From contig SMMW01000576.1 of the NCBI GenBank assembly GCA_004794655.1, positions 6,023,001 to 6,087,000 on the forward strand: a DNA stretch of 64,000 nucleotides, read 5' to 3'. Below, in pieces: positions 25,601-35,966 of the stretch (within the stretch, counting starts at the first letter, position 1; every line of letters starts with the position of its first letter). Under the pieces are notes generated by a model. It saw only the letters and a program-made list of their open reading frames with translations. It made no database searches and was not told the origin of the DNA. This stretch comes from Marisa cornuarietis (lineage: Eukaryota; Mollusca; Gastropoda; Architaenioglossa; Ampullariidae). Made by a program: the position numbers and the translations under genes.

Positions 25601-28600
25601 AGGCAGTCTTGTCACTTCCCGCATTCTTGTTTCACGAGGCAACACGAGCTTTGTGTGTTCTCTGTTTGGTGTGGGGAGTGGACGCCATTATTTCCCACTC
25701 GACCACCACCCTAGCGAGTGGGAAACGGCCCCACTGTCTTGTGGGCAGTCTCTGGAAAAATGGAGGCTAAGGGAATAAACCCCCTACAGAAATCATTATG
25801 CTAACGATACCAGCGGGCGAAGCCCTTCCACAATGAAAGTACAGGGCATAGTGCCTACGTGTTCATGACCATGCCGACCATGGGCTGTGGTTCATATGGA
25901 GAGGAAAGTGGGCGCCACCAGATTAAAGGCCCAGAAAAAACAATCTGTGGATATTTGCTGCAGAAGAAACTTCATGCTGAATCAGTCGAGGCCCTGATCG
26001 ACAACGACCACATACCCTACCGGCAGGCCCCAGGGTTGAAATAGCAAAAATAAATGCTGCTGGAACTAAAGCAGAAATGAAGTTGAGAGAAGAAACATCC
26101 ATCAGAACGTTTGCATGTTACATCAGTGTGGAAAAGGGAAAGAACTCACCATAAACTAGAACGGTACCAGTGGGACATTGTGGCGGAGGTCAAATGGACT
26201 GGATTAGGGTAGGGGGTGAAAGCAGCTGACGAGGGCCATAAACTCTGGTACAGAGGGGAAGGATGCTAGACAGTAGCATGGCGTGGGCTTTCTCATACAG
26301 GTAGAAGTGGTCGAATGGTTGGAGCAGTCATCAGCTGGACACCCATACCCGGCAGGCAGATCTCCATTCGCGTCTCTACCAGACCTCACAATGTCACCCT
26401 TGTCCAAGTTTATGTTCTGAACTTCCACGCAAGAAGTGGAGGAGATTTACCAACAGCTATGTAAGGCAGTTCCAGGAGGGACATCGTTGTACTCGGTGAT
26501 TGGCATGCCAAGGTCGGTCCATACGCCTACCATCAATGGACAGCAACGGTTGGTAAATTTGACAGGAACCTCAGACATCCAGAGTTTGTGCAGACCCATC
26601 AACTCACCTTTGTCAAGGTCCAAGCAGACAGAGTCTGGTGCAGCCATAATTCAGAACACCAGGTTTACTACATTCTGTACAAGGCCCTTGTAGTGCTTAT
26701 CCTGTTTTATAATGTGAAACGTGGACTCTGGCACACTCCTCGGACACTAGGAACCCCTACTTGCAACAGTCAAGCGGCTAAGCTGCACTGGTCTGCACAT
26801 GGATAGACTTTTCTGCTGTAGAGCATGCATCGACACTCCTAATTTCTTTATATCCTTTTTTTAGAATTAATTTTTCTTTTTTTAGTAATACATTGAGACG
26901 GATTGCTTCCATTAACACTGGTGCTTTGCAACAAATATTATTTACAAATGCATCATTGATCTGTTGTTAGCATCACCTGCTTCAGTTTAGAAGAGAAGAT
27001 CATGGATGTCTTACTTCCATAAAACGACTTTACTTGCAGCAGGCTCAGTTTAGTTTCTCAAAGGACAAAGTCACAACTTTTGACACCTCCACCAAAGACA
27101 AGAAGTGCCAGTCTGAAACCTTCTCACAGAAAAGTACTAGAAAGTGGAGCACAGAGAGGAAAACTGTGGGCCTAGGAGAGGTTTTAGTGCTGATCGAAAC
27201 TAATGCTGTGTTGCCTCCCCTTTAATCTGACAGTAACCTCCCCTGAGTGGATTCATTGGAGAGGCGCTAATGGAGGTTGTGGCTAGGCCTGTTTTTAAAG
27301 GTAACCTACCGTTACATACTCGTAACCGTTTTGCTTCTGAGATTTCGTTCATTGACACAAGACCTACGTGTATAGCTTTGCCTGGCGCTAGAGAAGTTCC
27401 ACTGGAAAGCTTTCTCTAACACTGTTGAAGTTTTTTCTTTTTTTGGTGATTCTACTGTTTTCCAGAGGGAGCCACTGTTTGTCCGATTATGGTTCGCGTG
27501 TGAAAGCTGGGGACCGTGTAAAAGGGCAGAGTGTCATCGCTGGTAAACTGTCAATGGCTGTTTATGCGTCGAGGGGTTTGCGACATGTATTGCGAATTAA
27601 GGGTGAATAGTTTGGCCAGCTTATCACCAGTGTCACGCTTCATGTTTGTCACTAAAGTATTGCGCCCCGACAGAGCGGGTCCTGATAACAAGGAGTTCCC
27701 CCACCCACCCTTTTAAGGAGCTTTTAGTTGTTGATGAGATGCAAGTGTCGAGGGACTTTCAATGAGAAGGATGTTGCCTAATGATGCGGCTCACCTTTAA
27801 CGTCTTACGAAAAGAAAAATTGTTTTCCAATGACTAATGTCTTAGGCTACTATCCTAACCCTTATTCTGTCTGTATAAGTTCTATTGATAAAAATAATAA
27901 ATGAAAGATTTGTATAGTGCACAGTCACAATTTTCCTTTACTTATATTTCTATTTCAGTTCTCCTTATACTTTTATTTCATATTTACCTATACTTATGTT
28001 CCTATTTTAGTTCCTATTTCATATTTTCCTATTCTTATATTCGTATTTTAGGCTCCTATATTTTACTATACTTTACTCGTATTTCATGTCCTTTTTCATA
28101 TTTAAGTATACTTAGATTCCTGTTTTATGCCTGCTGTCGGCGCTTCATTTTACACTAGTATACTTTGTAATCAGTCCTGATGGTTTCATTGCTCATGTCC
28201 CCTGTACCCTCCTTTGAAACAGACCGATAGCCTATTCCGTAAAGAATTTCAGTTCAGATCAGTTTAGTTCAGCGCTCTTTCTCTCTCGCTTTCTCTGTTT
28301 GTGTGTGTGTGTGTGCACGTGCTACTTAATCTTCTGCATGCTCAAGAGCGAAACAGAGCATTAGTGTCCACCTGACAAGCCTGGTCCACTCTCGGCAAGG
28401 TGCACGCCATCCGGACTCTAAATTTACTGTTGCTCTTGTCCACAGGTGATGTTTTCCTGCTTGCCCTACATCCAGTCTTGCATCAACCCCGTCATCTACG
28501 TGCTGATGTCGAAGAAGATTCGCGAGTCTGTGTGTTCCGTGCCCTGTGTGAGTGCAGTCGCCTCGCTCTGCAGTCGGCGGGACACCAAGCACTCGCCCAC

Positions 28601-28703
28601 TCACGAGCTCATCGCCACCAATCACAGCGCCGTCGTGACCGGAATGAAAACGTCGCTGGAAACTGTCCGCAGCTACGGCGCAAGCGAATTTACTGATGTG
28701 TGA
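12333..28703 (+). CDS. Class A (rhodopsin-family) peptide-type GPCR, C-terminal part
   Basis: Three exons join in phase: 12333-12486 (third intracellular loop), 13196-13318 (TM6 and third extracellular loop) and 28446-28703 (TM7, helix 8, tail, TGA). Every junction is phase 0. TM6 carries FFICWGP, the CWxP-type toggle-switch motif with Gly before Pro. TM7 carries NPVIY, the NPxxY activation motif, followed by the helix-8 stretch MSKKIRES. Such receptors sit in the plasma membrane, bind a ligand outside and couple to G proteins through the loop encoded here. The style ('QVIKML' before TM6, 'SCINPVIY' in TM7) resembles neuropeptide receptors, but the exact ligand family is not clear. Exons for TM1-TM5 were not found and may lie upstream of the window. 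Confidence 0.85.
12570..12697. repeat. Minisatellite, about 36-bp unit, four degenerate copies
   Basis: CACATTCCATCTTCTAGC, CACATTGCATCTCCTAGC, CACATCACATGGCCTACC and CACATCACATCGCCTTGC occur in register, each followed by an ATTATT- or AATGTT-type stretch. It begins about 80 bp past the donor of the loop exon. Confidence 0.8.
13196..13318 (+). CDS. GPCR exon: TM6 and third extracellular loop
   Basis: A CT-rich tract and GAGCAG acceptor end at 13195. Forty-one codons follow to a GTGAGT donor at 13319. Residues 2-23 form TM6 with CWGP at residues 15-18. The rest (MKRLPVNVYDRHSYHVS) is the hydrophilic extracellular loop. No stop or frame disruption is seen. Confidence 0.9.
13350..14045 (+). repeat. 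Degenerate repeat built on TTTCTTTTCCAATGATTGAAG
   Basis: Related boxes occur at about 13352, 13660, 13722, 13836 and 14013, several followed by GTCACCAG and TTAATAAAG. Single relatives lie at 11826, 18296 and 27815, all in the same orientation. This looks like a decayed dispersed or tandem repeat within the GPCR intron. Confidence 0.55.
13503..13636. repeat. 25-bp duplication followed by (ATC)n array
   Basis: CCTGCGCATTACAAATGGACATCAT occurs twice (from about 13504 and 13529). The second copy runs directly into about 29 ATC units ending near 13634. Poly-His, poly-Ser and poly-Ile frames here are artefacts. Confidence 0.95.
14110..15373. other. Intronic, no feature recognised
   Basis: AT-rich GPCR intron sequence. 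Around 14300-14480 it becomes less AT-rich, but no exon, RNA gene or transposon end is recognised. Confidence 0.45.
15374..17030 (-). pseudogene. Degenerate LINE (CR1/Rex1-like) reverse transcriptase
   Basis: Reading the minus strand from about 17030 downward, frames with many stops and shifts carry pieces in the right order. These are a CWNQKTTDKLQGCL stretch typical of the region before the polymerase (about 16850), AAGPGGVS (about 16280), LNDYRPVVLTSVVMK (about 16130), the catalytic motif A block LLFVDYSSAFN (about 15940), a degraded FADE where the catalytic F/YADD should be (about 15690), and TKEMVVDFRRKK with RLLGTTIS (about 15560-15480). Order and motifs match CR1/Rex1-type non-LTR retrotransposons. 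The copy cannot be active. It lies antisense in the long GPCR intron. Confidence 0.85.
17031..18043. other. Intronic, no firm feature
   Basis: A weak internal repeat (ATTGGTTGCAATATTGATGATG and ATTGGCTGTAGTCTTGACGATG, about 48 bp apart near 17200) is visible, otherwise nothing. Confidence 0.4.
18044..18116. repeat. Dispersed repeat copy: (AAT)n plus TATAGCGC and TTAGCGCTTAAAA
   Basis: Same layout as 1950-2030. An AAT tract is followed by TTTTTATAGCGCATATTC, then about 30 bp later TTAGCGCTTAAAA. Confidence 0.6.
18117..20984. other. Intronic, no gene recognised
   Basis: A GC-richer island at about 18600-19030 has overlapping open frames on both strands without splice support. The 207-codon frame at 20347-20970 crosses a poly-T run and looks accidental. 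Confidence 0.45.
20985..21562. repeat. AT-rich minisatellite, unit about 37-40 bp
   Basis: Roughly fifteen units of the type AGTGAGTAAATTCACT, AATTTGTAAGTAAGC, TTCATATC run head to tail with length variation. Each unit contains a small dyad (AGTGA...TCACT). Confidence 0.95.
21563..26090. other. Intronic, no gene recognised
   Basis: Simple features only: a poly-T run (about 23571-23592) and a CA-rich tract (about 24823-24895). No exon could be supported on either strand. Confidence 0.4.
26091..26800 (+). pseudogene. Fragment of a LINE with APE-type endonuclease
   Basis: The plus strand holds, in shifting frames, LERYQWDIVAEVKWTG (about 26157), a VTLVQVYV block (about 26395), VEEIYQQL (about 26434) and the signature GDWHAKVGPYAYHQW (about 26497), followed by ATVGKFD. 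This order and the GDWxAKVG motif are typical of the endonuclease of RTE/jockey-like retrotransposons. Downstream, KALVVLILFYN resembles a 3' reverse-transcriptase segment, which suggests an internal deletion. The frame is broken several times, so it is a relic within the GPCR intron. Confidence 0.75.
26810..28445. other. Intronic, no gene recognised
   Basis: End of the long GPCR intron. A repetitive TTCCTATTT/CATATT-type stretch lies at 27950-28110, a degraded copy of the AAT/TAGTGC repeat at about 27890-27930, and a CT/GT tract at 28277-28316. Confidence 0.45.
28446..28703 (+). CDS. GPCR terminal exon: TM7, helix 8 and C-tail
   Basis: The acceptor TCCACAG ends at 28445. The exon opens VMFSCLPYIQSCINPVIY, placing NPxxY at residues 14-18. 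Helix 8 (MSKKIRESV) is followed by a cysteine-containing stretch (CSVPC...LC) that could be palmitoylated. The tail is rich in Ser and Thr and ends FTDV. The last three residues, Thr-Asp-Val, fit the class I PDZ-binding pattern [S/T]-x-hydrophobic. TGA is at 28701-28703. Confidence 0.92.
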   Translation: MMFSCLPYIQSCINPVIYVLMSKKIRESVCSVPCVSAVASLCSRRDTKHSPTHELIATNHSAVVTGMKTSLETVRSYGASEFTDV

Positions 28704-28900
28704 AGAACTAATCAGTCAGAACTCCGGCCACTCCTTGTGGACGGCTTGTCTTCTCCTGACATGATTGACTACATTCCATGATGTCATTGATTTGACCACT
28801 GGTTCCTTTTTTTTTTTTTTAGGGACGAGGGTGATTCCAGAAATTTCACATGACCTTAAACGATCACGTTCTTGTATGATGAATGCCAGAAATTGTGTGT

Positions 28901-28906
28901 AATAAA
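28901..28906 (+). terminator. Candidate polyadenylation signal of the GPCR
   Basis: The first AATAAA after the stop codon, 198 bp downstream of TGA. Confidence 0.45.
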
Positions 28907-29059
28907 CTGCATGATGCTTAGGAAGGGAAAAAAACAGGGAAAGAATGACAAAGAAGGTTGTAACTTGAAAGGTGGCTATTTGCTTTTTAAAGCCAGTAAG
29001 TTTTGACTGTTTCCCTAGTTTGTGACCCAAGCTAGTCTGGTTTCCGCCATCTATCCGGT

Positions 29060-29215
29060 ACGACCCTCTCTTTAAGTCAATGCTTTATGGTGCCTTGGAG
29101 GAGGGAAGTCGATGCTTCGATTGACAGATGAAGAACTGGGTGGCAAACGTGAAGGAGTGGACTGGTGGTTCGGTGCAGGGCCTGCTCACCACCGCCTAAG
29201 AAAGGCCCAGTGGTG
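29060..29215 (+). pseudogene. Short LINE 3'-end fragment
   Basis: Plus-strand frames read LFKSMLYGALEEGSR and then, after a break, KNWVANVKEWTGGSV. The 'LYGEL..G.R' plus 'VKEWTG' pair is characteristic of the C-terminal end of many RTE/jockey-like LINE open frames. Stops interrupt it. Confidence 0.55.
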
Positions 29216-32200
29216 AACCTTAATAGCTGCTGCGACTACCGGCGATGACCAATGCCCACCAACTAGTGACTGCTTGTGGGTTGGTACCAGTCGTGGAAAG
29301 TATGTACGTGTGTATATGCGTCCAGATGTAGCTTGTGGATTAAACTGGGACGGACAAGATGCCCTGGAACTATGAAAATATATTAAAATAACACGATGTG
29401 GTACTAGTATGTACAAGAGACGTTTTCATCTCCTGGTACAGGCCCCAAGCAATGGTTGGTTGATTCTGCAAGATGCGCCAGACTTCAAGGCCAAAGACAA
29501 TTCACAATGTAAGAACGAGTCTGGTGATGTTTAACGGTGGGCGGAAAGAAGAGACAGTGACAAGGTGGTGGGTGTGTTTTTTCCTGTTTTTACTAGAACT
29601 CTTCTGTAAGAGGAAATTATTCTGAGAAAATGCCTGTGCTCGCCGACTGTCGTGAAACTGATTAATATTTTAAAACCTTTGTCTGAATGCTTGCTCGTTT
29701 TTCGAACGATGTGGCGATTTTATTCTTCGTCTTACAGAGTTGAAAAACATTATATTATATTGAGACCTTTGTTTCTTTTGCGTATTTCTGCTAACTGTAT
29801 CTACTATTATGAAAGGAATTTTTTTCCCTTCAGTATGGATGTCGAGCTTTTAAATAATCAAATCATTTGTTGACTTCGAATTTTCCGCGATAAAATGAAA
29901 TTTTACTGAATATGGCGAGATTATATTATTATATATTTTCTAAAACAAGAAGCTGACCTTTTTGTCTTCCTTCTCCTCTTTATGTTATCTTCTTTTTGTT
30001 TCCTTCCTCCTTTTTTATGTAAGTGTTTTATTAAGAGCATCTGTAAGTTGCCTTCCCTTTTCAGCCCTAGACTGATGATCAGAGCGCTCGAGTTTAGAGC
30101 AAAATAAAAGTAGCTGCTTTGATTATCACATGGACTAACGCCTGGACAACACCCTCAACAGCACTGCTTACCTGATTTATCAGGGAAGTTAAAGGGCGGA
30201 AAAGGATATGTTGGACTAATGCCGTTCCTTAGTCACGTCGAACCACTCACGACGAGTCCATTGTCTTTAGGACATTCACCCTTCTCCTTTCTACATCTTT
30301 ACCTTCTTTGTTATTTTGTTCACTTTTGTTTTAGATAATAGCCTTCCGTGTTTATTATCCTTTAATATCCTTTTAATATTATTTATAAGGATTATCCCTG
30401 GTATAAATATGTATTATTAAAGTTTTGTGTTGATCCTTGCACAGTTTAAAATTCATGCTATTTTTGTATCAACCTCGAACTTCGCACGCATTATGTGCGT
30501 GGTTACATTAACCACTTGTTTGCATAATAAGTATATATATATATATATAACATAATACGTAAAATATATTACGACTACACTGTTAAAGAATCCACAGACA
30601 AGTATGATTCTGTGGTACCATGTGAGTCAAGAGTTTTAATTAGGGAAGTACTTCAGCAGTGTCGATGCCCATAGTCAGGGACTGACATCACGGATGTGTA
30701 TCATACAAGTTCGTGCTGACACTGTAGGTAACCTGTTGAGATCATTTTAACTGTTTGCCCCAACGTTTATCACAAACTGGAAACTGTTTTGTCTCGATTT
30801 TAAGGCACCCTAGCGATGTACTCATCTGTGTTCTTTGTGTCCTTTTTCAATGGACTTGCGACCTTACCCTCATTTGTACAAACTACATGAACATATACAA
30901 TGGAATGTCCAAAGTCAACTCTACAGTATCAATAAGGACTTAACTGTTGTGAAGCCTGAGCTGTCTCGAAGCAGACATTTTCATACTTTCACTGGTTTGT
31001 GCTAGGAAGTGGTTTGTAATGGTGTAGATAAGTACACGTTTCCGTGTAGAAATATTGTAGAGGTGGTATTGCAGTGGTCGTGATGAAGTTGAGGGTAATC
31101 ACTTCCTGTCACGTGACACGTAGTGTGGCGAGCGATGTAACAGCGTTTCACCTGCAGAAGAGTACAAACATCGTTGTGAACAGAACAGAGAGGCTGCACT
31201 CGTACTGTTAATCCGGACCGTATGTCTTCGGGGTACCATCTGGGAATGTCTAAAGTACTTTTAGCCATAATTCGAAACGCTCATTTATAACTAAACTTCA
31301 AACTCTGTCTTACTACTTGTGACTTCGTGCTGTTTTTCATACAAAGCGGAAAATTTTAGAATTTAAAAATTTTTCGTTTTGTTTTTGTTTTGTGGAAATT
31401 GTTTCTGGTTGAAGACTTTTCTGAACCTGGACAAATGTCTTGACTAAGTTTGGCGAAGTCGTGTGTGAAGGTCTCAAGAAACCAGGTTCGAACTTTAAAG
31501 ACCTTGGAATATTTGTCAGCAGAGTAAGGCCCAAACAGTTTACCACTACACTGGGACTGAGGAATACTACAGAAATTTGATGCTTCGATACTGGTTCCGG
31601 TTAAGAAGCACCTTAACAAGATAACTGTGCTGTACAAGTCCTGTACGTATTTGTTGCTCAGCGAGTTGTTTCGCTTTCTTTCAGTTCCATGCTTCGGTCG
31701 CCTTCTACTCTCTACCCCGGTGACAAATGATACCCTGCCGTAGATAAAAAAAAATACATTGTTCATTATCCTTTGCTGTTTGGTAGCTTGCCTTGATGTT
31801 TATATGTGATTCTGTGATAACAACATGACATTCTACGTTTGGAAGCAGACCATCACTTCACTTAACAGGACATGTGACCCATGCATTTCAGTAAATCTAT
31901 AAGCTTTTTTCATTAAAACAAAATGTAAATTAAGTGAATAATAATAATAACAATAATAATAACAACGTAAATTTTGAGGGACAAGCAAGGAACATCCATT
32001 ACGGGATAGACAGGACACATATTTTGTGGACGATTTTGAAGAACTATGCTTGCATGTGACCTTCACCCCAAGCCCCGAGTAGACCACTTTCGAGTTTATG
32101 TCAGTTGTTATTATGTGCAATGTTCTTGGACCATGTCGGCTCATCAATAAACCAAAAAGCTAATCGTCGACATCGCTGTGTACCTGAGTCTACAGTTTGC

Positions 32201-32814
32201 CTACGAGTGTTCAACATTCTCCTTTCATGGATTTTTAAAAGGATGAGCAAATGAAAAAGGCTGGTAAAAATTCGTTTGGGCTTATCAGTTTATGTGTATG
32301 TAGCATGTGTGTGGACATTTTGTAAATGCCATGAACTCCTCCATCAGAAGGAGGTATAATTAATCATTATTGTTATTATTGTGCCATCACTGCAAAACCA
32401 GAAAGAAAATTGTGTGTTAGGAAAAAGAGGTTTTGTTATTATATACTTATTATATACTAGGATTTTTCTGATTATAAACATATATTTTAAAGACTCCAAA
32501 CAGTTGTTTTGCTGTGTTTTTTAATAGAAGCAGAGCATATTTTTAGCATCACCTAATTACAAAAAGAAGAATGTTGTGACTCAGATGACAACAGTGTCAG
32601 GCAACCTGGGAGTGTACACGTTGCAAAGGTGTTAACGCATTGTGTTGCAACTACACCTTGACCGATGTTGGAAAACTAATTTTTAAGTAAGTAATTGTGT
32701 ATGGCCCGAGATCGTTGTAAACACCAAAATATCCCTTGGAGGAAAAGAGGTTTCCCATGCATGCTTTAGAGTCTATGACGATGAAAAGTTGTACAAATTT
32801 AGAACATAAAAGAT
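29216..32814. other. Intergenic, no gene recognised
   Basis: AT-rich sequence. A (TA)n stretch lies at about 30531-30548 and AAT/AAC tracts at 31937-31966. I found no exon, tRNA or delimited transposon. Confidence 0.45.
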
Positions 32815-33000
32815 GATGAGCTACACAAGATAGCTGTTGCTAATGAATTGTAGTTCTCATTATTATGATAATGATGAGAATATAATGGAAGCTGATGAGC
32901 TAAAGAAGGTTGCTGCTAATAAATTGTAATTCTTATTATTATGCTAATGATGATAATATAAAGGAAAGTGATGAGCTAAAGAAGGTTACTGCTAATGAAT
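32815..33000. repeat. Tandem repeat, 76-79-bp unit, about 2.4 copies
   Basis: GATGAGCTA starts units at 32815, 32894 and 32970. Each continues into GTTGCTGCTAATGAATTG-like sequence and ATTATTATGATAATGATGA. Confidence 0.85.
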
Positions 33001-33311
33001 GGGTATAGCTATAATTTCTTTCCTTTCCTTCCTCTACATTTACTATTTTTTCCGTTAGTTGCCAGACATTTCTTTCCCATAGACATGGGCCAACAATTAA
33101 GTGCTAATTTCTTTCCAACTGAACTTAATTTTAAATTTTTTATTTCATCTTGTTTCCCACCAAGGGTCCATGCTTACACCAAGGCGGTTTTAATAACCTA
33201 TTCATTCTTTTGCGTAGAATCCACCTTTGACACACGCCATCCAAAGCCGCTAACATGTTTCTGGTTAGGGCTGTTGAAAGCCACATTTTTCACTGTAACC
33301 CATCGGCCTCA

Positions 33312-33734
33312 GAGACGTCTTGTGTACCATCACGTTCCCTAGGTACCGTCTTGTGTACCATCACGTTCCCTGGATACCGTCTTGTGTACTATCACCTTCC
33401 CTAGATACCGTCTTGTGTACCATCACGTTCCCTAGGTACCGTCTTGTGTACCATCACGTTCCCTAGGTACCGTCTTGTGTACCATCACGTTCCCTAGATA
33501 CCGTCTTGTGTACTATCACCTTCCCTAGATACCGTCTTGTGTACCATCACGTTCCCTAGGTACCGTCTTGTGTACCATCACGTTCCCTATACCATCACGT
33601 TCCCTAGATACCGTCTTGTGTACCATCACGTTCCCTAGATACCGTCTTGTATACCATCACGTTCCCTAGATACCGTCTTGTATACCATCCCGTTCCCTAG
33701 AAACCGTCTTGTGTACCATCACGTTCCCTGGATA
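33312..33734. repeat. 31-bp minisatellite with higher-order structure, 13 units
   Basis: The unit is about TACCGTCTTGTG then TACCATCACG then TTCCCTAG. Units 3-6 and units 7 onward share the same variant order (a TACTATCACCTT variant recurs after exactly four units), so a four-unit block was duplicated. Unit 9 carries a partial repeat at its end. There are no spacers, so it is not a CRISPR. Confidence 0.95.
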
Positions 33735-34039
33735 TCATGGATGCACAGGTATAGTGTCAGCGGTAGTGGGATGGAGAGGGGTTGAGAGTAGAAAAGACAG
33801 ACGGCTTGAGTCGAAATAACAGTTCCGCACATCGGTCCGAGGACGGACCGGGAAACATTTCAGCTCCACAAGAACTAGAAGTTCCACTAAACTTTTGAGA
33901 ACAACTCCAGTACCTGGAACATGAGAAGTGCACCTGCTTCCTTAACAGTCGCTTACATAACGTGTTTGTGTGTTAACATTTGTGATAACTACTGTAATCG
34001 CCTGCTTTTATTTCTGCAGCAAATAAATTTGTTGTTTCT

Positions 34040-34045
34040 TGTGTG

Positions 34046-34105
<60 letters not shown>

Positions 34106-34106
34106 A
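34040..34106. repeat. (GT)n followed by (GTGC)n microsatellite
   Basis: Eight or nine GT units followed by about eleven GTGC units. Confidence 0.9.
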
Positions 34107-34869
34107 GAGAGAATTAAATTTATTAATAGATATATCGTGGTAATTCAGTAACTTTATTTAGCTTCTTCGGTATGCCTGCAACACGTGAATTCTTTCAAGG
34201 GGCATTTTGTTCAGTTCAACGTGTGATCAGCCACAAATTTGTCGAGAATAATATTTCATGTTCCATTTTGCTGTATTATTCACATTCAAATTGTCCACTG
34301 TAATCTATTTTTTGCGTTCGGATTTCATTGTAATAAAGTGCAAAGTTCGTCGTGCTAATGGAGGAGAAAGTTGTTGTCAGTTTTACTCACCGAGCGGATT
34401 GCATTGTGAGAGCTGTGCGCATGGTTATGCAATGAATTCATTGATGTGCATTTATGTAGGTGGTCCCAGAGGGGTCCAGAATCCTTTGCCTCGTACACTG
34501 AAACCAGCAAGAGGGATGAATCTGTGATAATGTACTGTTATATTTGCTCTCTCTTTCTCTCTCGTTGCGTGTCATCAGTTGCTCCCGCCTGCTCAACACG
34601 TATCACCGCGGCCTTCATCCCCGACTTTGTGACCAGGCATGCGCTTGCAAAACAACGTTCACGAAGTGGAGTTGTCACCTCCTGAGTGGCTCTGTATGCT
34701 TGCCCTCTCTCTAAAACGCGAAAACATTCCAACATTCTGTAACATTGAACTGACCGGCCACAATTCCTCAAATGATCAGTGAATCGTAATTCTAACCGTG
34801 AAACTTTTAAGATGAAGTCATATCAGTCACAGATATTGTGCTCACTTGCCACACACATCTCCAGAAAAA

Positions 34870-35730
34870 TATCACACACTCTAACTTACACGCAAATGAA
34901 AAGATGCCTTGTGGAATTTCTACGAGCAGTAGTACCAATGCCAAAGAAACCTAACGACACAGTTTTGGAAGACTTTCGACCGATGGCTCTCATGTCTGTT
35001 GTGGCCAAGTGTTTGGAGAGGGTCGTGTGCAACTTGAAAATTTCACTCTGGCCGATCGCTTGGATCCTCTGCAGTTTGTTTACAGACCACATAGAGGGGT
35101 GTCTGATGCCACTTCCACTCTTTGAGATACTATCGTACAACACCTGAACATCTCTGTCACCTCGGGTCCTGTTCACTGATTTTCCAAGCGCTTGAGGGGT
35201 CCAGCCACATCTTTTTTGTAAAGCACCTACTTTATCTGAGTCAACACCAATATAATTTTATGGATCAGATTGTTCTTCAAGGATCGAACGTGAGTCTCCA
35301 AGTTCCACCGACCCGGGTCTGGCCGGGTAGATGTCTCGGTGAATGGAATGATTCTGTAAGACGAGCAGATCCTCAACACGGGCCCCCTCAAGGGTGTGTG
35401 CTTTCCCCCATCCTGTTCTCTGTGACCACTAATGAGTTTACTTTTAACAAAGCTGCTCTAAAACTTGTGAAGAATGCAGACGACATTGCCCTAGCGGCCT
35501 GCCTCAGAGATGATTAGTCCCTGACACAGAACCTTGCCTGCACTGGGGAGCTGGAGAACTGGCTTGATCGCAGCTTTCTGGGGATGAATGTTCGGAAAAC
35601 AAAGAAGATTGCCTTTGGTAAAGGACGTGATAAAAGGGATGTTACTACCCTTCTCTCCCCGTTACTCAAAATAAAGGGACAGCAGGTGCAGAGGGATTCA
35701 GTGATAAGTACCTTGGTTAGGTCATGAATG
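34870..35730 (+). pseudogene. Degenerate LINE (CR1-like) reverse transcriptase
   Basis: Plus-strand frames in order carry AVVPMPKKPN with LEDFRPMALMSVVAKC (about 34930-35020), VKHLLYLSQHQYNF (about 35217), the polymerase block PPQGCVLSPILFSV (about 35386), LVKNADDIALAACLRD (about 35464), where catalytic YADD reads NADD, and LDRSFLGMNVRKTKKIAFGK (about 35560). These match CR1-type LINE reverse transcriptase. Several stops and frame changes and the changed catalytic tyrosine mark it as dead. Confidence 0.85.
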
Positions 35731-35754
35731 GAAGTCTCCCCCAGATAGCAATGA

Positions 35755-35905
35755 AACATTTTATAAACGTTTTAAAAACGCTAACATAGTTGCAATAATG
35801 TCAAAGTTTGATATGAAACATTTTAGAAACATTTACCGAATAAACATTTAAAACTGAAACATTTTGCAAACATTTTAAAATGGTAGGGAACATTTGCAGA
35901 AAACT
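35755..35905. repeat. Degenerate array of AAACATTTT motifs
   Basis: GAAACATTTTATAAACGTTTTAAAAACG-like segments recur at short intervals (about 35750, 35814, 35858, 35873) directly after the LINE relic. They may be a small satellite or a MITE. Confidence 0.5.
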
Positions 35906-35915
35906 TCTTAAGATG

Positions 35916-35966
35916 TATGACGTAGGATTATGATGTAGTGAGTATGACGTAGAATGTATGACGTAG
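35916..35966. promoter_or_regulatory. Four regularly spaced TATGACGTAG motifs (possible CRE/ATF sites)
   Basis: TATGACGTAG starts at 35916, 35943 and 35957, and TATGATGTAG at 35929, giving 13-14-bp spacing. The core TGACGT is a half-site for CREB/ATF factors. A short tandem repeat is an equally good explanation and no gene start is adjacent. Confidence 0.3.

Noticed and set aside
32995..33342. 115-codon plus-strand frame
   Set aside because: Begins in a tandem repeat and ends in the 31-bp minisatellite; no domain and no splice support.
33312..33734. CRISPR-like repeat array
   Set aside because: The 31-bp units are directly adjacent with no unique spacers, and the DNA is eukaryotic; it is a minisatellite.
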